Positions 25,010 through 35,300 of a stretch of 64,000 nt of DNA are shown one piece after another (within the stretch, counting starts at the first letter, position 1; every line of letters starts with the position of its first letter). Below the pieces are notes generated by a model, which saw nothing but the letters and a program-made list of their open reading frames with translations, did not search any database and was not told where the DNA came from. A program made the translations under genes and the position numbers. This stretch comes from Candidatus Gastranaerophilales bacterium (GTDB taxonomy: Bacteria; Cyanobacteriota; Vampirovibrionia; Gastranaerophilales; Gastranaerophilaceae): positions 45,465-109,464 of the forward strand of contig CANQLJ010000002.1 of the NCBI GenBank assembly GCA_947624685.1, given 5' to 3'.

Positions 25010-27307
25010 TTATTCTTCATCCATATCTTTTGAATATTTACAATTTTTATTTGAGCAGGCGATTTTGTTGCCTCTTTTAAGGTATTTTTTTACAAGCAAG
25101 CTTCCGCATTCGGGACATTTTTCACCGTTAGGTTCAGCGTATAGCGTAAAATTGCAATCAGGATATTTTGAACATCCCCAAAAAAATGTTCCAAATCTTG
25201 AGCGGCGTTTGACAAGTTCACCATTTCTGCCAACTTCAGCACATTTTGGGCAGGCAACGCCAGAGGATTCCAAAATCGAAAATCTTTTTTTGCATTTTTC
25301 ATTTAAACATTGATAATATTTTCCGTATGGCCCTGTTTTAATAACCATATCACCGCCACATTTTTCGCATTTTTTGTCCGTCGGTTCATCTTTTGGAATT
25401 TCTGTTTGGGCTTCCCCATTATTCATAGGAAGTGCGGTTTTACATTCCGGGTAGCCGGAGCACGCCAGGAATTGTTTTCCAAAGCGAGATAATTTAACAA
25501 CCATTTTTTTACCGCAATTAGGACAAATTTTATCTGTTTCAACATCAACTCTTTTCATATTTTTTGATGCTTCATCAAGTGTTTTTGAAAAAGGTGTCCA
25601 AAAGTCTTTTAAGAATTTGACGCTATTTTGTTTATCTTCCGCTATGTCATCAAGGCTTGATTCCATTTGGGCGGTAAATTTATAATCCATTATATCGACA
25701 AAATGTTCAACCAATTGCTTGCAGATGGCTCTACCAAGTGGTGTTGGTTTTAAAGCTTTTGTTTGAAGCTTTTCAACATAATTTCTCTGTTGAATCTTTG
25801 TAATAATGGGAGCATAAGTCGAAGGGCGGCCTATACCATATTCTTCAAGCTGTTTTACAAGGCTTGCTTCTGAGTATCTTGAAGGCGGCTGAGTGAAATG
25901 TTGTTCGGGGTTTAATTTTGAAAGGGTCAACTCATCCCCTGTTTCTAATGTCGGGAATTTTTGAGCCTTAAGGTCTTCTTCATCGCAATATATTTTGGTA
26001 AACCCGTCAAAGACAACTTTTGAAAAACCCATTTTGAAGATATATTGATTTGCGCTAATATCAACCGTAAGGTTTTTAATTTTAGCGTTTGTCATTTGAG
26101 ATGCCATAAACCTATCCCAGATGAGCTTATACAATTTATATTGTTCGCTTGTTAAATATTTTTTTATGCTGTCGGGAGTTTTATCGATGTATGAAGGGCG
26201 GATTGCTTCATGGGCGTCTTGGGTGTTTTGTTTTTTCTTGTTATAAATGTTTGGCGTAGTCGGGTAATAATCATTGCCATAATTATTCAAGATGAAATCT
26301 TTAGCGGCGTCTGTTGCGTCATTTGAGATTCTTGTCGAATCCGTTCTCATATATGTAATTAACCCGACCGAACCGTCGCCTAAATCAATTCCTTCATAGA
26401 GTTTTTGGGCTATCTGCATAGTCTTGGATACGCCGTAACCAAGTTTTGAACTTGCTTCTCTTTGAAGAGTTGAAGTAATAAATGGCGGCTGGGGTTTTTT
26501 AGATGTATCTCTTTGGGTGATTTTTGAAACAATATATTTTGCCCCTTTAAGTTCATCTAAGACCTTATTTACCTCATCAATATTATTTAATTCAAGCTTT
26601 TCATCTTTATCGTTTTTGATGATTCTTGATAATTCGGCGCTGAATTGGGCGTTTTTGCGATTTAAAATTGCTTCAATTGTCCAATATTCTTTTGGGATAA
26701 ATGCTTCAATTTCATCTTCTCTTTCACAAATCATCTTGAGCGCGACAGATTGAACGCGGCCCGCTGAGAGTTTATAATTTTTCATTTTTTCCCATAAAAT
26801 GGGGCTTATTTTAAAACCGACAAGTTTATCTAAAATTTGTCTTGTTTTTTGTGCTTCAACTTTTAACATATCGATTTGATGATAATTTGCAACGGCATCT
26901 TTAATCGCATGGGGCGTAATTTCATTAAACACAATTCTAAAAATCTTATCATCAGGGAATTTTAGACACTCTTTAACATGCCAGGCTATCGCTTCTCCTT
27001 CTCTATCCGGGTCGGATGCCAGATAGATTCTGTCGACCGTTTTTGCAATTTTATTTAATTCGGTAACTACTTTTTTCTTTTCAGGAATTATTTCAAATGT
27101 CGGTTTAAAATCATTTTCAATATCAAACCCCAAGCCTTTTGAAGCAAGGTCTCGAACATGGCCCATTGAAGCCTGGATAATATAATTAGGGCCCAAAATT
27201 TTACTTATTGTTTTTGATTTTGCCGGGGATTCGACTATCACAAGGGTTTTTCCCGCGTTTTCATTTTTTTTGGTATTAGTTGATTTAGCTGTTTTTGTAG
27301 TTGCCAT
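25010..27307 (-). CDS. topA: DNA topoisomerase I
   Basis: Type IA topoisomerase that relaxes negative supercoils. The 765-aa protein has a Lys/Thr-rich N-terminal tail and then the Toprim domain (LVIVESPAKSKTISKILG, ASDPDREGEAIAWH). The central domain has the active-site Tyr in GLITYMRTDSTRIS. Four C-terminal zinc ribbons follow (CPNCGKK, CEKCGGD, CPKCAEV, CPECGSL, each paired with a second Cys pair). AAGGT lies 4 nt before the ATG. It sits between dprA and aroE, 14 nt and 2 nt away, in one operon. Confidence 0.96.
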   Translation of the reverse strand: MATTKTAKSTNTKKNENAGKTLVIVESPAKSKTISKILGPNYIIQASMGHVRDLASKGLGFDIENDFKPTFEIIPEKKKVVTELNKIAKTVDRIYLASDPDREGEAIAWHVKECLKFPDDKIFRIVFNEITPHAIKDAVANYHQIDMLKVEAQKTRQILDKLVGFKISPILWEKMKNYKLSAGRVQSVALKMICEREDEIEAFIPKEYWTIEAILNRKNAQFSAELSRIIKNDKDEKLELNNIDEVNKVLDELKGAKYIVSKITQRDTSKKPQPPFITSTLQREASSKLGYGVSKTMQIAQKLYEGIDLGDGSVGLITYMRTDSTRISNDATDAAKDFILNNYGNDYYPTTPNIYNKKKQNTQDAHEAIRPSYIDKTPDSIKKYLTSEQYKLYKLIWDRFMASQMTNAKIKNLTVDISANQYIFKMGFSKVVFDGFTKIYCDEEDLKAQKFPTLETGDELTLSKLNPEQHFTQPPSRYSEASLVKQLEEYGIGRPSTYAPIITKIQQRNYVEKLQTKALKPTPLGRAICKQLVEHFVDIMDYKFTAQMESSLDDIAEDKQNSVKFLKDFWTPFSKTLDEASKNMKRVDVETDKICPNCGKKMVVKLSRFGKQFLACSGYPECKTALPMNNGEAQTEIPKDEPTDKKCEKCGGDMVIKTGPYGKYYQCLNEKCKKRFSILESSGVACPKCAEVGRNGELVKRRSRFGTFFWGCSKYPDCNFTLYAEPNGEKCPECGSLLVKKYLKRGNKIACSNKNCKYSKDMDEE

Positions 27308-27321
27308 AGTTACCTTATAAG

Positions 27322-28440
27322 TTAATTTTTATAGTATTTGCCGTTTTTTTGTATAACAAAACTTTTTATTTCAAGATTGGTCAATGTGACCATTAATGAA
27401 GAAGAATTACATTTTAATTCATTTATTATTTCATCAAAAGTTTTTTCTTCAATAGATATTATATCTAAAACTTGTTTTTCTTGTGCAGTTAATTCGCTAA
27501 TTTTACAATCGTCATCTTGAAGCTTTATTTCCCAACCCATATTATCTATTAAATCTTGTGCGCAAGTTACAATTGAAGCTCCGTTTTTAATTAATTGATA
27601 TATTCCGTGGGTGTTTGGGTTGTTGATGGGCCCCGGCATGCACATTAATTCTCTGTTATAATCAAGCGTCAAATTGGCGCTTATCATAGCGCCGGAATGG
27701 ATTTGCGCTTCGGCAACCAATGTGCCTTTGCTCATGCCCGTAACAATTCTGTTTCTTTGGGGAAAATTCCTCGGTAATGGCCCGACGCCCAAAGGATATT
27801 CGCTCATCACGATGCCGTAAGAATTAATTATTCTATCATAGAGATATTTATTTTGAATCGGATAAACGGTGTCCAAGCCGGAACCTACGACCCCCACTGT
27901 TTTGAGGTTTGATTCCATAGCGCTTTTATGAGCTTGAGCATCAATTCCAAAAGCTAATCCGGAGACAATTGTGATATTAGAATTGGCTAATGAACTAATT
28001 ATGCTATCCAGCGAGATTTTAGCGTTCATCGAAGCTTTTCTTGAACCCACAACGGCTAAATTACAAATGTTATCTATATTATCAAGATTTCCCTTATAAA
28101 ATAATGACAAAGGAAAATCGGGGATTTGTTTTAAAAGAGGAGGGTATTTTTCATCTTCGTATTTTAACAATTTTATGCCCTCAATTCTGAAAGCATTTTC
28201 ATAACATTTATCAATATCTAATTCATCAATTTTTTTTAAGATGTTTTTGGGAAACGAAATTTGATGAAGCTCGCTTATCATCTCGAGCTCCTCTTGGCAA
28301 ACGTTAAGAGCATGCTCAATATCATATTTTACAAATTCAAATATTTTTGATTTAAACAGAGGTTTAACATCTAAATAGTTGAATGCTGTGTAGTATTTGT
28401 CGGGATTTTTATTTGAAACATTTTTTTTATTTGGCATCAA
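27322..28440 (-). CDS. dprA: DNA-processing protein DprA
   Basis: DprA (Smf) binds incoming single-stranded DNA and loads RecA during natural transformation. The 372-aa protein has the Rossmann-like core with AVVGSRKASMNAK, IVSGLAFGIDAQAHKSAM, VGVVGSGLDTVYP, FPQRNRIVTGMSKGTLVAEA and HGIYQLIKNGA. It ends in a C-terminal winged helix (FDEIINELKCNSSSLMVTLTNLE). The start overlaps the TPR gene by 14 nt. A dprA-topA pair is common in bacteria. Together with pseudopilins elsewhere it is compatible with competence, but no ComEC was seen in this window. Confidence 0.93.
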   Translation of the reverse strand: MMPNKKNVSNKNPDKYYTAFNYLDVKPLFKSKIFEFVKYDIEHALNVCQEELEMISELHQISFPKNILKKIDELDIDKCYENAFRIEGIKLLKYEDEKYPPLLKQIPDFPLSLFYKGNLDNIDNICNLAVVGSRKASMNAKISLDSIISSLANSNITIVSGLAFGIDAQAHKSAMESNLKTVGVVGSGLDTVYPIQNKYLYDRIINSYGIVMSEYPLGVGPLPRNFPQRNRIVTGMSKGTLVAEAQIHSGAMISANLTLDYNRELMCMPGPINNPNTHGIYQLIKNGASIVTCAQDLIDNMGWEIKLQDDDCKISELTAQEKQVLDIISIEEKTFDEIINELKCNSSSLMVTLTNLEIKSFVIQKNGKYYKN

Positions 28441-29365
28441 CTTTTTCTTTCAACTCTTTTAATTCATTTTTAACAGCATCATGGTTAAACGTCAAGCTTT
28501 CTTTAAAATCTAAAGCAAGAGTCAAACAATCTTTTTGTGAAGAAAAGTCTTCATTAATTTCAAAAATTCTCGACATTAAATAATATATATCGCCGCTTTG
28601 GTGATTTTGAGCAGCTTTGGTTAATATTTCCAAAGCTTCATCTGTTTTTCCCTGTTTAATCATAATTTGAGCCAAAAGCTTATATGATTCCATATCATTT
28701 GGATTTTTTTCTATCGCTTTATTTAACATCATTGTGCAATCATCGATTCTATCTAATTCGCAATATATCGAAGCGATGTTAAAATATGCCCAAGAATAGT
28801 CAGGAGAAAGCTCAAGCACTTTCCTATATTCGACAAGAGCAAAATCAATTTCGTTAATTTTTTTATACTCCATCGCAAGATAAAAATGTGCAAAATAATC
28901 GCTATAGTTATATTCTATCGCTTTTTTGAAACATTTTATCGCCATATTGGGGTTGTTTTTCTTTGAATATAAAATGCCCAAGGAGAAAAATGCATTTGAG
29001 TCTTCTTCTTTATAGTAAATTACTTTTTTAAAGTTATCCATCGCATCATCTATGTCGCCTTTAATTTCATAGACAAGCGCTAAATTATACAAAAAATCAG
29101 CTTCGTCGGGTTTAAGTTCGACCGCTTTTTTATATGAAATCAGAGCATTATCAAAATCTTTTAATTTTTCATAGCAAATACCCATATTAAAATATAAATT
29201 AGCATCATTGGGGAAAATATTGAGCAAATATTTGATGTGAAAAAGCGCATGCTCCTCAAAACCCAAATCCAAGCAAAGCATGATTAACTCCCTTCTTGCC
29301 TGGAAATTTTTAGGGTTTAATTTGACTGTTGTCTGAAGATTATCAAACCTTTGTGTATCATTCAT
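28427..29365 (-). CDS. Tetratricopeptide-repeat protein
   Basis: A 312-aa protein made of about eight TPR units. Several fit the consensus closely, such as ANLYFNMGICYEKLKDFDNALISYKKAVELKPDEADF and NAFFSLGILYSKKNNPNMAIKCFKKAIE. TPRs form a superhelical scaffold for protein contacts. There is no signal peptide or membrane helix, so it is likely cytosolic. It overlaps dprA by 14 nt and follows the RWYD repeat protein by 29 nt. Its partner is unknown. Confidence 0.85.
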   Translation of the reverse strand: MNDTQRFDNLQTTVKLNPKNFQARRELIMLCLDLGFEEHALFHIKYLLNIFPNDANLYFNMGICYEKLKDFDNALISYKKAVELKPDEADFLYNLALVYEIKGDIDDAMDNFKKVIYYKEEDSNAFFSLGILYSKKNNPNMAIKCFKKAIEYNYSDYFAHFYLAMEYKKINEIDFALVEYRKVLELSPDYSWAYFNIASIYCELDRIDDCTMMLNKAIEKNPNDMESYKLLAQIMIKQGKTDEALEILTKAAQNHQSGDIYYLMSRIFEINEDFSSQKDCLTLALDFKESLTFNHDAVKNELKELKEKVDAK

Positions 29366-29394
29366 TATCTTTTTCTTTTATATCCGAAAAAAGC

Positions 29395-29850
29395 TTATTC
29401 GTTTGTTTGAGGAGCGTCTAAATCTAAGTCTATCGATTTTCCTTCAAATTCGATTTTATTTAATTCTTCTTGCTGTTTTTCTTCCTGTTCAAGCTCTTGT
29501 TTGTCTGCGTCTTGGATTATTTTTTCTATGACGATTTGAGCCATATCGAGCGCTACTTTTTTCTTTGTTTCATTTGGGCATTTTTCCAGCATCTGTATCG
29601 CCGTTCGAACGGTCGAATCAATGTCATACCAGCGCGAGTGGCCTCTTTGGATTCGGCCGTCTTCAACTGCCGCTATAATATCTTCGACGTTTTCATAACG
29701 ATTATCTCTGATATTGTGTTCAATTATGACTTTAATTAAATTAAGAGCAACCGCAATTTGTCTTTCATCCGATGAATTAGACAATGTTCTAATAGACATT
29801 GATAAAACCGGGTCTTTGTCATACCATCTTGAAAAATATTGATTTTCCAT
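29395..29850 (-). CDS. Conserved-looking protein with an internal RWYD duplication, function unknown
   Basis: A 151-aa protein built from two copies of a ~45-residue unit. The first has SRWYDKDPVLSMSIRTLSNS and VALNLIKVIIEHN; the second has SRWYDIDSTVRTAIQMLEKC and VALDMAQIVIEKI. An acidic Gln/Glu-rich tail follows. The SRWYD signature and helical pattern suggest a paired helical domain, but I recognise no named family. AAGGAG lies before the ATG. It sits between fixX (14 nt away) and the TPR gene in one operon. Confidence 0.7.
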   Translation of the reverse strand: MENQYFSRWYDKDPVLSMSIRTLSNSSDERQIAVALNLIKVIIEHNIRDNRYENVEDIIAAVEDGRIQRGHSRWYDIDSTVRTAIQMLEKCPNETKKKVALDMAQIVIEKIIQDADKQELEQEEKQQEELNKIEFEGKSIDLDLDAPQTNE

Positions 29851-29864
29851 ATTTGCTCCTTAAT

Positions 29865-30164
29865 TTAACTGTTTTTTAAAATTATTCCGCATCCGCTTTT
29901 GGGATATTGCCAATCTATTGAATTATACGGACACACAACCTTGCAAGCGCCGCATTCCAGGCAATTTTCATATTGCACTAAAATCTCGTTTATGTCGTCT
30001 CGATATTCATAAACACCGGCAGGGCAGATAAATGTGCAAGGCTTTGAAGTGCATTTGAGGCATTTTTTTATATCAACTTTCAAATGTGCTTCACTATTAG
30101 CATTATACTTGAGATTTGATAATTTGTCTTGTATAGATTTTTTATTTTTTTCTTTATTATTCAT
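29865..30164 (-). CDS. fixX: Ferredoxin-like protein FixX
   Basis: A 99-aa ferredoxin with a Cys-rich core: KCLKCTSKPCTFICPAG and then ENCLECGACKVVCPYNSIDW, the FixX pattern with one classical 4Fe-4S motif (CxxCxxCxxxCP) and a partly degenerate second set. The end SGCGIILK is typical of FixX. It transfers electrons from the flavoprotein FixC to quinone. The start lies 7 nt after fixC, showing tight coupling. Confidence 0.86.
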   Translation of the reverse strand: MNNKEKNKKSIQDKLSNLKYNANSEAHLKVDIKKCLKCTSKPCTFICPAGVYEYRDDINEILVQYENCLECGACKVVCPYNSIDWQYPKSGCGIILKNS

Positions 30165-30171
30165 AATCGTT

Positions 30172-31500
30172 TTATTTTCCGAAAAATACGTCTAGTGCGC
30201 ATCTTAAAAATGCAATTGCGTCTTTAAAAAGTTCTATCGGGTTTCTGTCTTTAAATAACTTAAAGAAAAATTCCCGAAATTGTTTCGATTTCGAAACACA
30301 GTTAGCTCCCGTTATGATTTCAAACAATTCTTTAATTTTGTTTGGATAGTATATATTTAAAGAGTTTGAACGCGAATATAGTCTTTCAATTATGTTTCTG
30401 TAGGAATAGAGGTCTTTTAATATAAATGATTTTTCAAGTTTTTTTCTATATAACGATAAGAAATTAGATGAAAAATTATTGTTAGCTAACGCTTCAAGAG
30501 CGCATTGACCGGCAATTTTACCTGAAATTAGCGCGAAATTTGTCCCTTCAAAATGAACCGAATTTATAAACCCCGCAGCATCTCCAACAACCATAACGCC
30601 GTTAGAATATAATTTCGGCATCTTTTTATATCCGCCCTCGGGTATCATATGCGCGCTATATTCGATTCTTTCGCCTCCTTCAATTAAAGGAGCAATTGAA
30701 GGATGGGTTTTTATAATATCTAATATTTCATTAATATTTAATTTATTTTTGGATAAATCGTCTAAATTTGCGCCGACTCCAAGCATTATGGTGTCTTTAA
30801 AAGTGTATAAAAATGTCATCATAAAAAGATTCTTATACCCTTTTAATTCTTTAAAATCGCTTCCGAAGTATTGCTTTGCAACACCTTGGGTCAAATCGTC
30901 TTTTAAATTAAATCTTTTTTCAATCGTTTGTTTATCGAGCTTTAAAGTCTCTTTTGCGCTTAAAATTATATCTTTTGGTTTATAGTCTTGTTTGAGCTTT
31001 AGATTTTGAGATAAAAGAGAATTTACTCCGTCAGCTAAAATCGTTACAGGAGCGTAATATTTTTCTAATTCCGTTTCGATTCCGATTACTCTGTCATTTT
31101 CAACAACAAGACTTTTAACTAATGTATTTGGGATATAATAAACGCCATAGCTTTTGGCAATTTCAATTAATTGACTTTCTAAATTAAATCTTTTTATGGT
31201 ATAAGCGCTGTTTGATTCGTTATTTTGATAGGTCAATTCAAATGAACCTGTCTCATTTAAAAAAGCATAGGTGTGAGATGTAATTTTTCTTTCGAATTTG
31301 ATTTTTTCAATATCTTGGCCCAAAAGTTCCCTCAGTGCACTTGTATAAACAGCACCTCCGTACATGTTTTTTGAGCCGGGGTATTGAGAGCGCTCAATTA
31401 ATACAACTTTTTTTGCGCCTTTTGCAACACTAATTGCGGCGGCAATACCCGAAGGGCCTGCGCCAACTACTATAACATCCGCATTATAATTTATATCCAT
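30172..31500 (-). CDS. fixC: Electron-transfer flavoprotein:quinone oxidoreductase FixC
   Basis: A 442-aa FAD protein of the FixC/ETF-QO family, which passes electrons from FixAB-type flavoproteins to quinone or, by bifurcation, to ferredoxin. Motifs: VIVVGAGPSGIAAAISVAKG (FAD), ERSQYPGSKNMYGGAVYT (family-specific), MIPEGGYKKMPKL and GVMVVGDAAGFINSVHFEGTNFALISGK. It is the first gene of a long operon, with fixX next. No fixA or fixB lies in the window, so the electron donor must be encoded elsewhere or be different. A TTGTTT-17-TAAAAT promoter ends 6 nt before the ATG. Confidence 0.92.
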   Translation of the reverse strand: MDINYNADVIVVGAGPSGIAAAISVAKGAKKVVLIERSQYPGSKNMYGGAVYTSALRELLGQDIEKIKFERKITSHTYAFLNETGSFELTYQNNESNSAYTIKRFNLESQLIEIAKSYGVYYIPNTLVKSLVVENDRVIGIETELEKYYAPVTILADGVNSLLSQNLKLKQDYKPKDIILSAKETLKLDKQTIEKRFNLKDDLTQGVAKQYFGSDFKELKGYKNLFMMTFLYTFKDTIMLGVGANLDDLSKNKLNINEILDIIKTHPSIAPLIEGGERIEYSAHMIPEGGYKKMPKLYSNGVMVVGDAAGFINSVHFEGTNFALISGKIAGQCALEALANNNFSSNFLSLYRKKLEKSFILKDLYSYRNIIERLYSRSNSLNIYYPNKIKELFEIITGANCVSKSKQFREFFFKLFKDRNPIELFKDAIAFLRCALDVFFGK

Positions 31501-31506
31501 AACATA

Positions 31507-31535
31507 ATTTTACGATTTATTTATCTAAAAAACAA
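31507..31535 (-). promoter_or_regulatory. Promoter of the fixC operon giving a leaderless start
   Basis: On the minus strand, TTGTTT (31535-31530), 17 nt, TAAAAT (31512-31507), then 6 nt (TATGTT) and the fixC ATG. No Shine-Dalgarno is present, so transcription should start on or next to the ATG. Confidence 0.55.
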
Positions 31536-31560
31536 TAGATTAATTAGTTAGTTTTAAAAT

Positions 31561-31589
31561 TTGCTTTTATTTTGATAAATCTATAAAAT
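31561..31589 (+). promoter_or_regulatory. Promoter of the glycosyltransferase gene giving a leaderless start
   Basis: TTGCTT (31561-31566), 17 nt, TAAAAT (31584-31589), then 7 nt and the ATG at 31597. There is no ribosome site. Confidence 0.55.
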
Positions 31590-31596
31590 AGTATTT

Positions 31597-32343
31597 ATGA
31601 AAACTCTTAGTCTCATAATTCCAATCTATAACGAACAAAAAACACTTTTTGATGTCGTAAATGAAGTTTCAAAGCTTAAAAAAAGTGACTATTTTATCAA
31701 TAATCAAATAGAGCTTGAATTAATCATAGTTGATGATTGTTCTAATGACGACAGTTTTAAAATCGCAAAAGATATTGAAAAAGATTTTGTTAATGAATTT
31801 GAAAATATCAAAGTTTTAAAAAACGAGATAAATTTAGGTAAAGGCTATTGCATTAAAAAAGGTTTTAAAGAAGCCAAGGGCGATTTTGTGGGTATTCAAG
31901 ATGCTGATATGGAATATAGTCCAAATGATTATATAAAACTTTTAAAAACAATGATAGATAATGATGCCGATGTTTGTTACGGTTCAAGGTATTTAAAAAA
32001 AGATTCAAGAAGGGTTTTGGGGTTTTATCATAGTTTAATTAATAAATTTTTGACGTTTCTTACTAATATAGTGACAAACCTTGATTTAACCGATATGGAA
32101 GTGTGCTATAAGCTTTTTAAAAAAGAGGTAATAACTAAAATTGCGCCGCAATTAAAAGAAAATCGCTTTGGATTTGAAGTTGAAATGACAATATATTGCG
32201 CAAAGTTGGGCTATAGGTTTTTTGAATGCGCAATTGATTATAACCCAAGAAGTTTTCTTGAAGGCAAGAAAATCAAAGCTAAAGACGGCTTTAGAGCCCT
32301 TTGGTGTATCTTAAAATACGGATTAGAGGATAAGAAGTTTTAA
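31597..32343 (+). CDS. Family 2 glycosyltransferase (dolichol-phosphate-mannose-synthase type)
   Basis: A 248-aa soluble GT-A enzyme of the DPM1-like GT2 group, which transfers a sugar from a nucleotide or to a polyprenyl phosphate at the inner membrane. Motifs: LSLIIPIYNEQKTLFDVV, ELIIVDDCSNDDSF, LGKGYCIKKGFKEAKGDFVGIQDADMEYSP (the DAD metal site) and DMEVCYKLFKKEVI. The C-terminal membrane segments of some relatives are missing. The end lies 3 nt from the convergent AsmA1 gene. Donor and acceptor cannot be named. Confidence 0.88.
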   Translation: MKTLSLIIPIYNEQKTLFDVVNEVSKLKKSDYFINNQIELELIIVDDCSNDDSFKIAKDIEKDFVNEFENIKVLKNEINLGKGYCIKKGFKEAKGDFVGIQDADMEYSPNDYIKLLKTMIDNDADVCYGSRYLKKDSRRVLGFYHSLINKFLTFLTNIVTNLDLTDMEVCYKLFKKEVITKIAPQLKENRFGFEVEMTIYCAKLGYRFFECAIDYNPRSFLEGKKIKAKDGFRALWCILKYGLEDKKF

Positions 32344-32346
32344 GAA

Positions 32347-35300
32347 TTATATCTTATTCCATTTAAAATACTTAATTGACGATAGGGATTTAACGGCACC
32401 ATCAATTAAAACAATGAATTCTCTTGTGGAAGCGGTTTCACTGTAGGCTAAAAAGGGGATTTTATAAATATCTTCTCCTGATAATTGTGTTGTCATAAGT
32501 TTTTCAAAAGGCGAGGACGTAAGAGACTTTATTACGCCCTTAGCGTCGTCGTTTTCCATTTTTGTAACCGTGTCATTTAATGAATAGCTCCCGATGTTAC
32601 CCAAGACAGCAACAATGTTGTATGGGATTCTCCCTAAGACCTTTAGAGATGCGAAATTATTTTTTAAATTATATTTTCCTTCGATATGAAGGCTCATATT
32701 TGTCCCTTTTGAATCGATGTAGTCGATATTTGCCAGATTATTTAAAATATTAATTGTTCCTTCCATAGTTTTAAAATCGCCCGTGTTTTGTTTTGTGACG
32801 GTGGATAGGGTCGAATTTAGGGTCAACTTAAGAATACTTTGAGATAATATGTTTCCCGCTTGCAAAAACCTCTCTAATTTTGCAAATTGGGATAATTCCC
32901 CGTTTTCGATTTTAAAATCAATCTTTGATATTATTGAATTAATATCATTTATATTCATAGAAAGGTCAATTTTTGCGCTTAATTTGCCGCTTGCGGCAAG
33001 AGAATTTTCTTTTAATTTCGAAGATAATTGCCTTACATTAATTTCTGCCAGATTAAATTTTGTTTTTAAATTATTGTTAATCGTGTTTAATGTAAGCACT
33101 CCTTGGGCTTGGCCTGAGAATGCTTCAAAAGAAAAATTATCAACAGATAAAATATTATTTTTTAAATTTCCTTCAAAATCAAGTGAATTAATTAATCCAT
33201 AGGACGTTTCAAGGGTCAAAATATTTCCTTTGATATGGTTTATTTCAAGATTATTTTGGTTTTTATTTGAACCTATGGAATTGTTAAATTTCAGATTTTG
33301 GCTGTTTAGATACATAGAATTGATGTTAATTGTATCTATTATTAGATTATTTTTTTCATATTTTGCGCTCAAATCTAAATCAATATCGCTATCTAAAAAC
33401 CTTGCTTTTTGGGTTTTTAGGTTGATGTTTGAATTTTTTAAATTTAGAGAAGCACTATCGATATTTAAGTTATATCTTTTCGAATTTATGTTTGATAATA
33501 TAAAATCCCCGCTAATATTAGGGTTTTTGTTTGTTCCTTGAAGGTTTAGTACACCTAAAATATCTAAATCCGTTTCGCCAAAATCGGGTAGATTTAAGGC
33601 TATAGGGATTTTTTGGTTTAATAAAATTTTTATATTATTAAAGTTTATTTTATCCTTATTATTATTGTCACTATTTAAACCTAAAGACCCCGTTGCTTCA
33701 AGCAGTGTTGTTGTTGAGGCGTTTGAGAGAATCGCAAAACGATTAATCAAAATTTTATCTTTTGTGAGAGTGAAAGAAGACTCAAGATTCATTTTGTTTT
33801 TGAATTTTATTATATTATTTTTGATGTTATCTGATTTCGAATTAACATTTAAAATAACAAGGGGGGATTTTGTTTTATAGTTTTTTATTTCGCCATCAGC
33901 ATTTAATGGTATGCCATTCAATAAAAGCGAAGTTTGATTAATTATAATATCGTTTTTGTTTTTTTTAAGGTTTAGGGAAGGGATATTTATCTTAATTTTG
34001 TCGTTTTGGATTTTTGTTTTAGATATTATAGCCCCCATTTCGCCTATTTCATCAACGGAATTTGAATCAGAATTTAAAGAAATCTTTTCTATAAAACAAT
34101 TTAATTTATATGGAATTATATTAAAAGCGAGGTTTTGAACCGAAGAATTTGATTTAATTACAGGGTGATTTAATGAACCCGTGATTAAAGAATTAATCTT
34201 AATAAACCCTGATAAAAAATCATAGTCATTTAATTTTTCTTTGTAAAAAGAAGGAAGGGGGATTTTTTTAATCAAATTTAAAACAGTTGCGACATTAATT
34301 AAATCGGAATTTAAGGTTATATTTATATTTGCTCGATTATCAATTTTACCTTTTGCACAAAATTTTGCATCATTTAAAAACAAAGATGAATCAATTATAT
34401 CAATTGTGTTGTTGTCAAAATTGATGTTTGAATTGATTGAATCAATTGAGAGGTTTAATTTTTTTGAAATTATTTTAGCGTCTTTTATGTTTAATTTTCC
34501 GTTTGAAAAAATTGTTTTAAAGTTGCTTTTTAAATATAAATCGACGTTTATCAGCCCTGAAAAATCAAGGTCATCAAGATTTAAACCCGGTTTAAAGAAT
34601 TTAATAAAGACTTTTATAAAATCGTTTATTTCCGAAATATTGATTTCATTTGAATTTAATTTTGCTTCGATGAATTTATTTTTTGACAGCGACACGGTCG
34701 AATTAATCTTTAAATATTGATTTTTGATGAAATTTAATTGCGCATCGGTTTTAATTTTGTTGTCTTTAAAATATAATATAATGTCGTTTTTGGGTAATTT
34801 TATGTTATTTATTTCAAAACTGTAGCCGATTAATTTAGCATACCCCGACAAATATGATTTTTTGTTGTTGGGGTTGATTTTTAAATTAACATCGAGTTTT
34901 GAATTAAATTTATATTTATCAAGGTCTTTTAAGGGATTATAGTTTAATTTTAAAAGAGTGGTTTTAAGGCTCTTTGAAAGCTCAGGGTTTCTTTTAATCG
35001 ACAGATTAAGGTTAAAATCAAAGATTTTATGATTTTGGCTTATGACATTACCACAGGATGAAATATTAAGAACATGCGCTAATTCCGGCGAATTGAGCTT
35101 TAATTTATCCGCTTTTATATAAAACATTTTTTTAATATTTTCATCATATAAATTTAGCTGCGCGCTTTTAGCGTTTAGGTTGATGTTTCTGAGTTTAATT
35201 TTTGAAATTTTTTCTTTGTCGTCTTTAAAAATATAGCTAAAAGAATTATATTTTTTTGATTTTAAAAATGTCGTGTTGATAGTGATTTTATCTAAATTTG

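Noticed and set aside
32849-34720. Several plus-strand ORFs (up to 117 aa) opposite AsmA1
   Set aside because: Shadows of a long AT-rich gene on the other strand; hydrophobic low-complexity translations.
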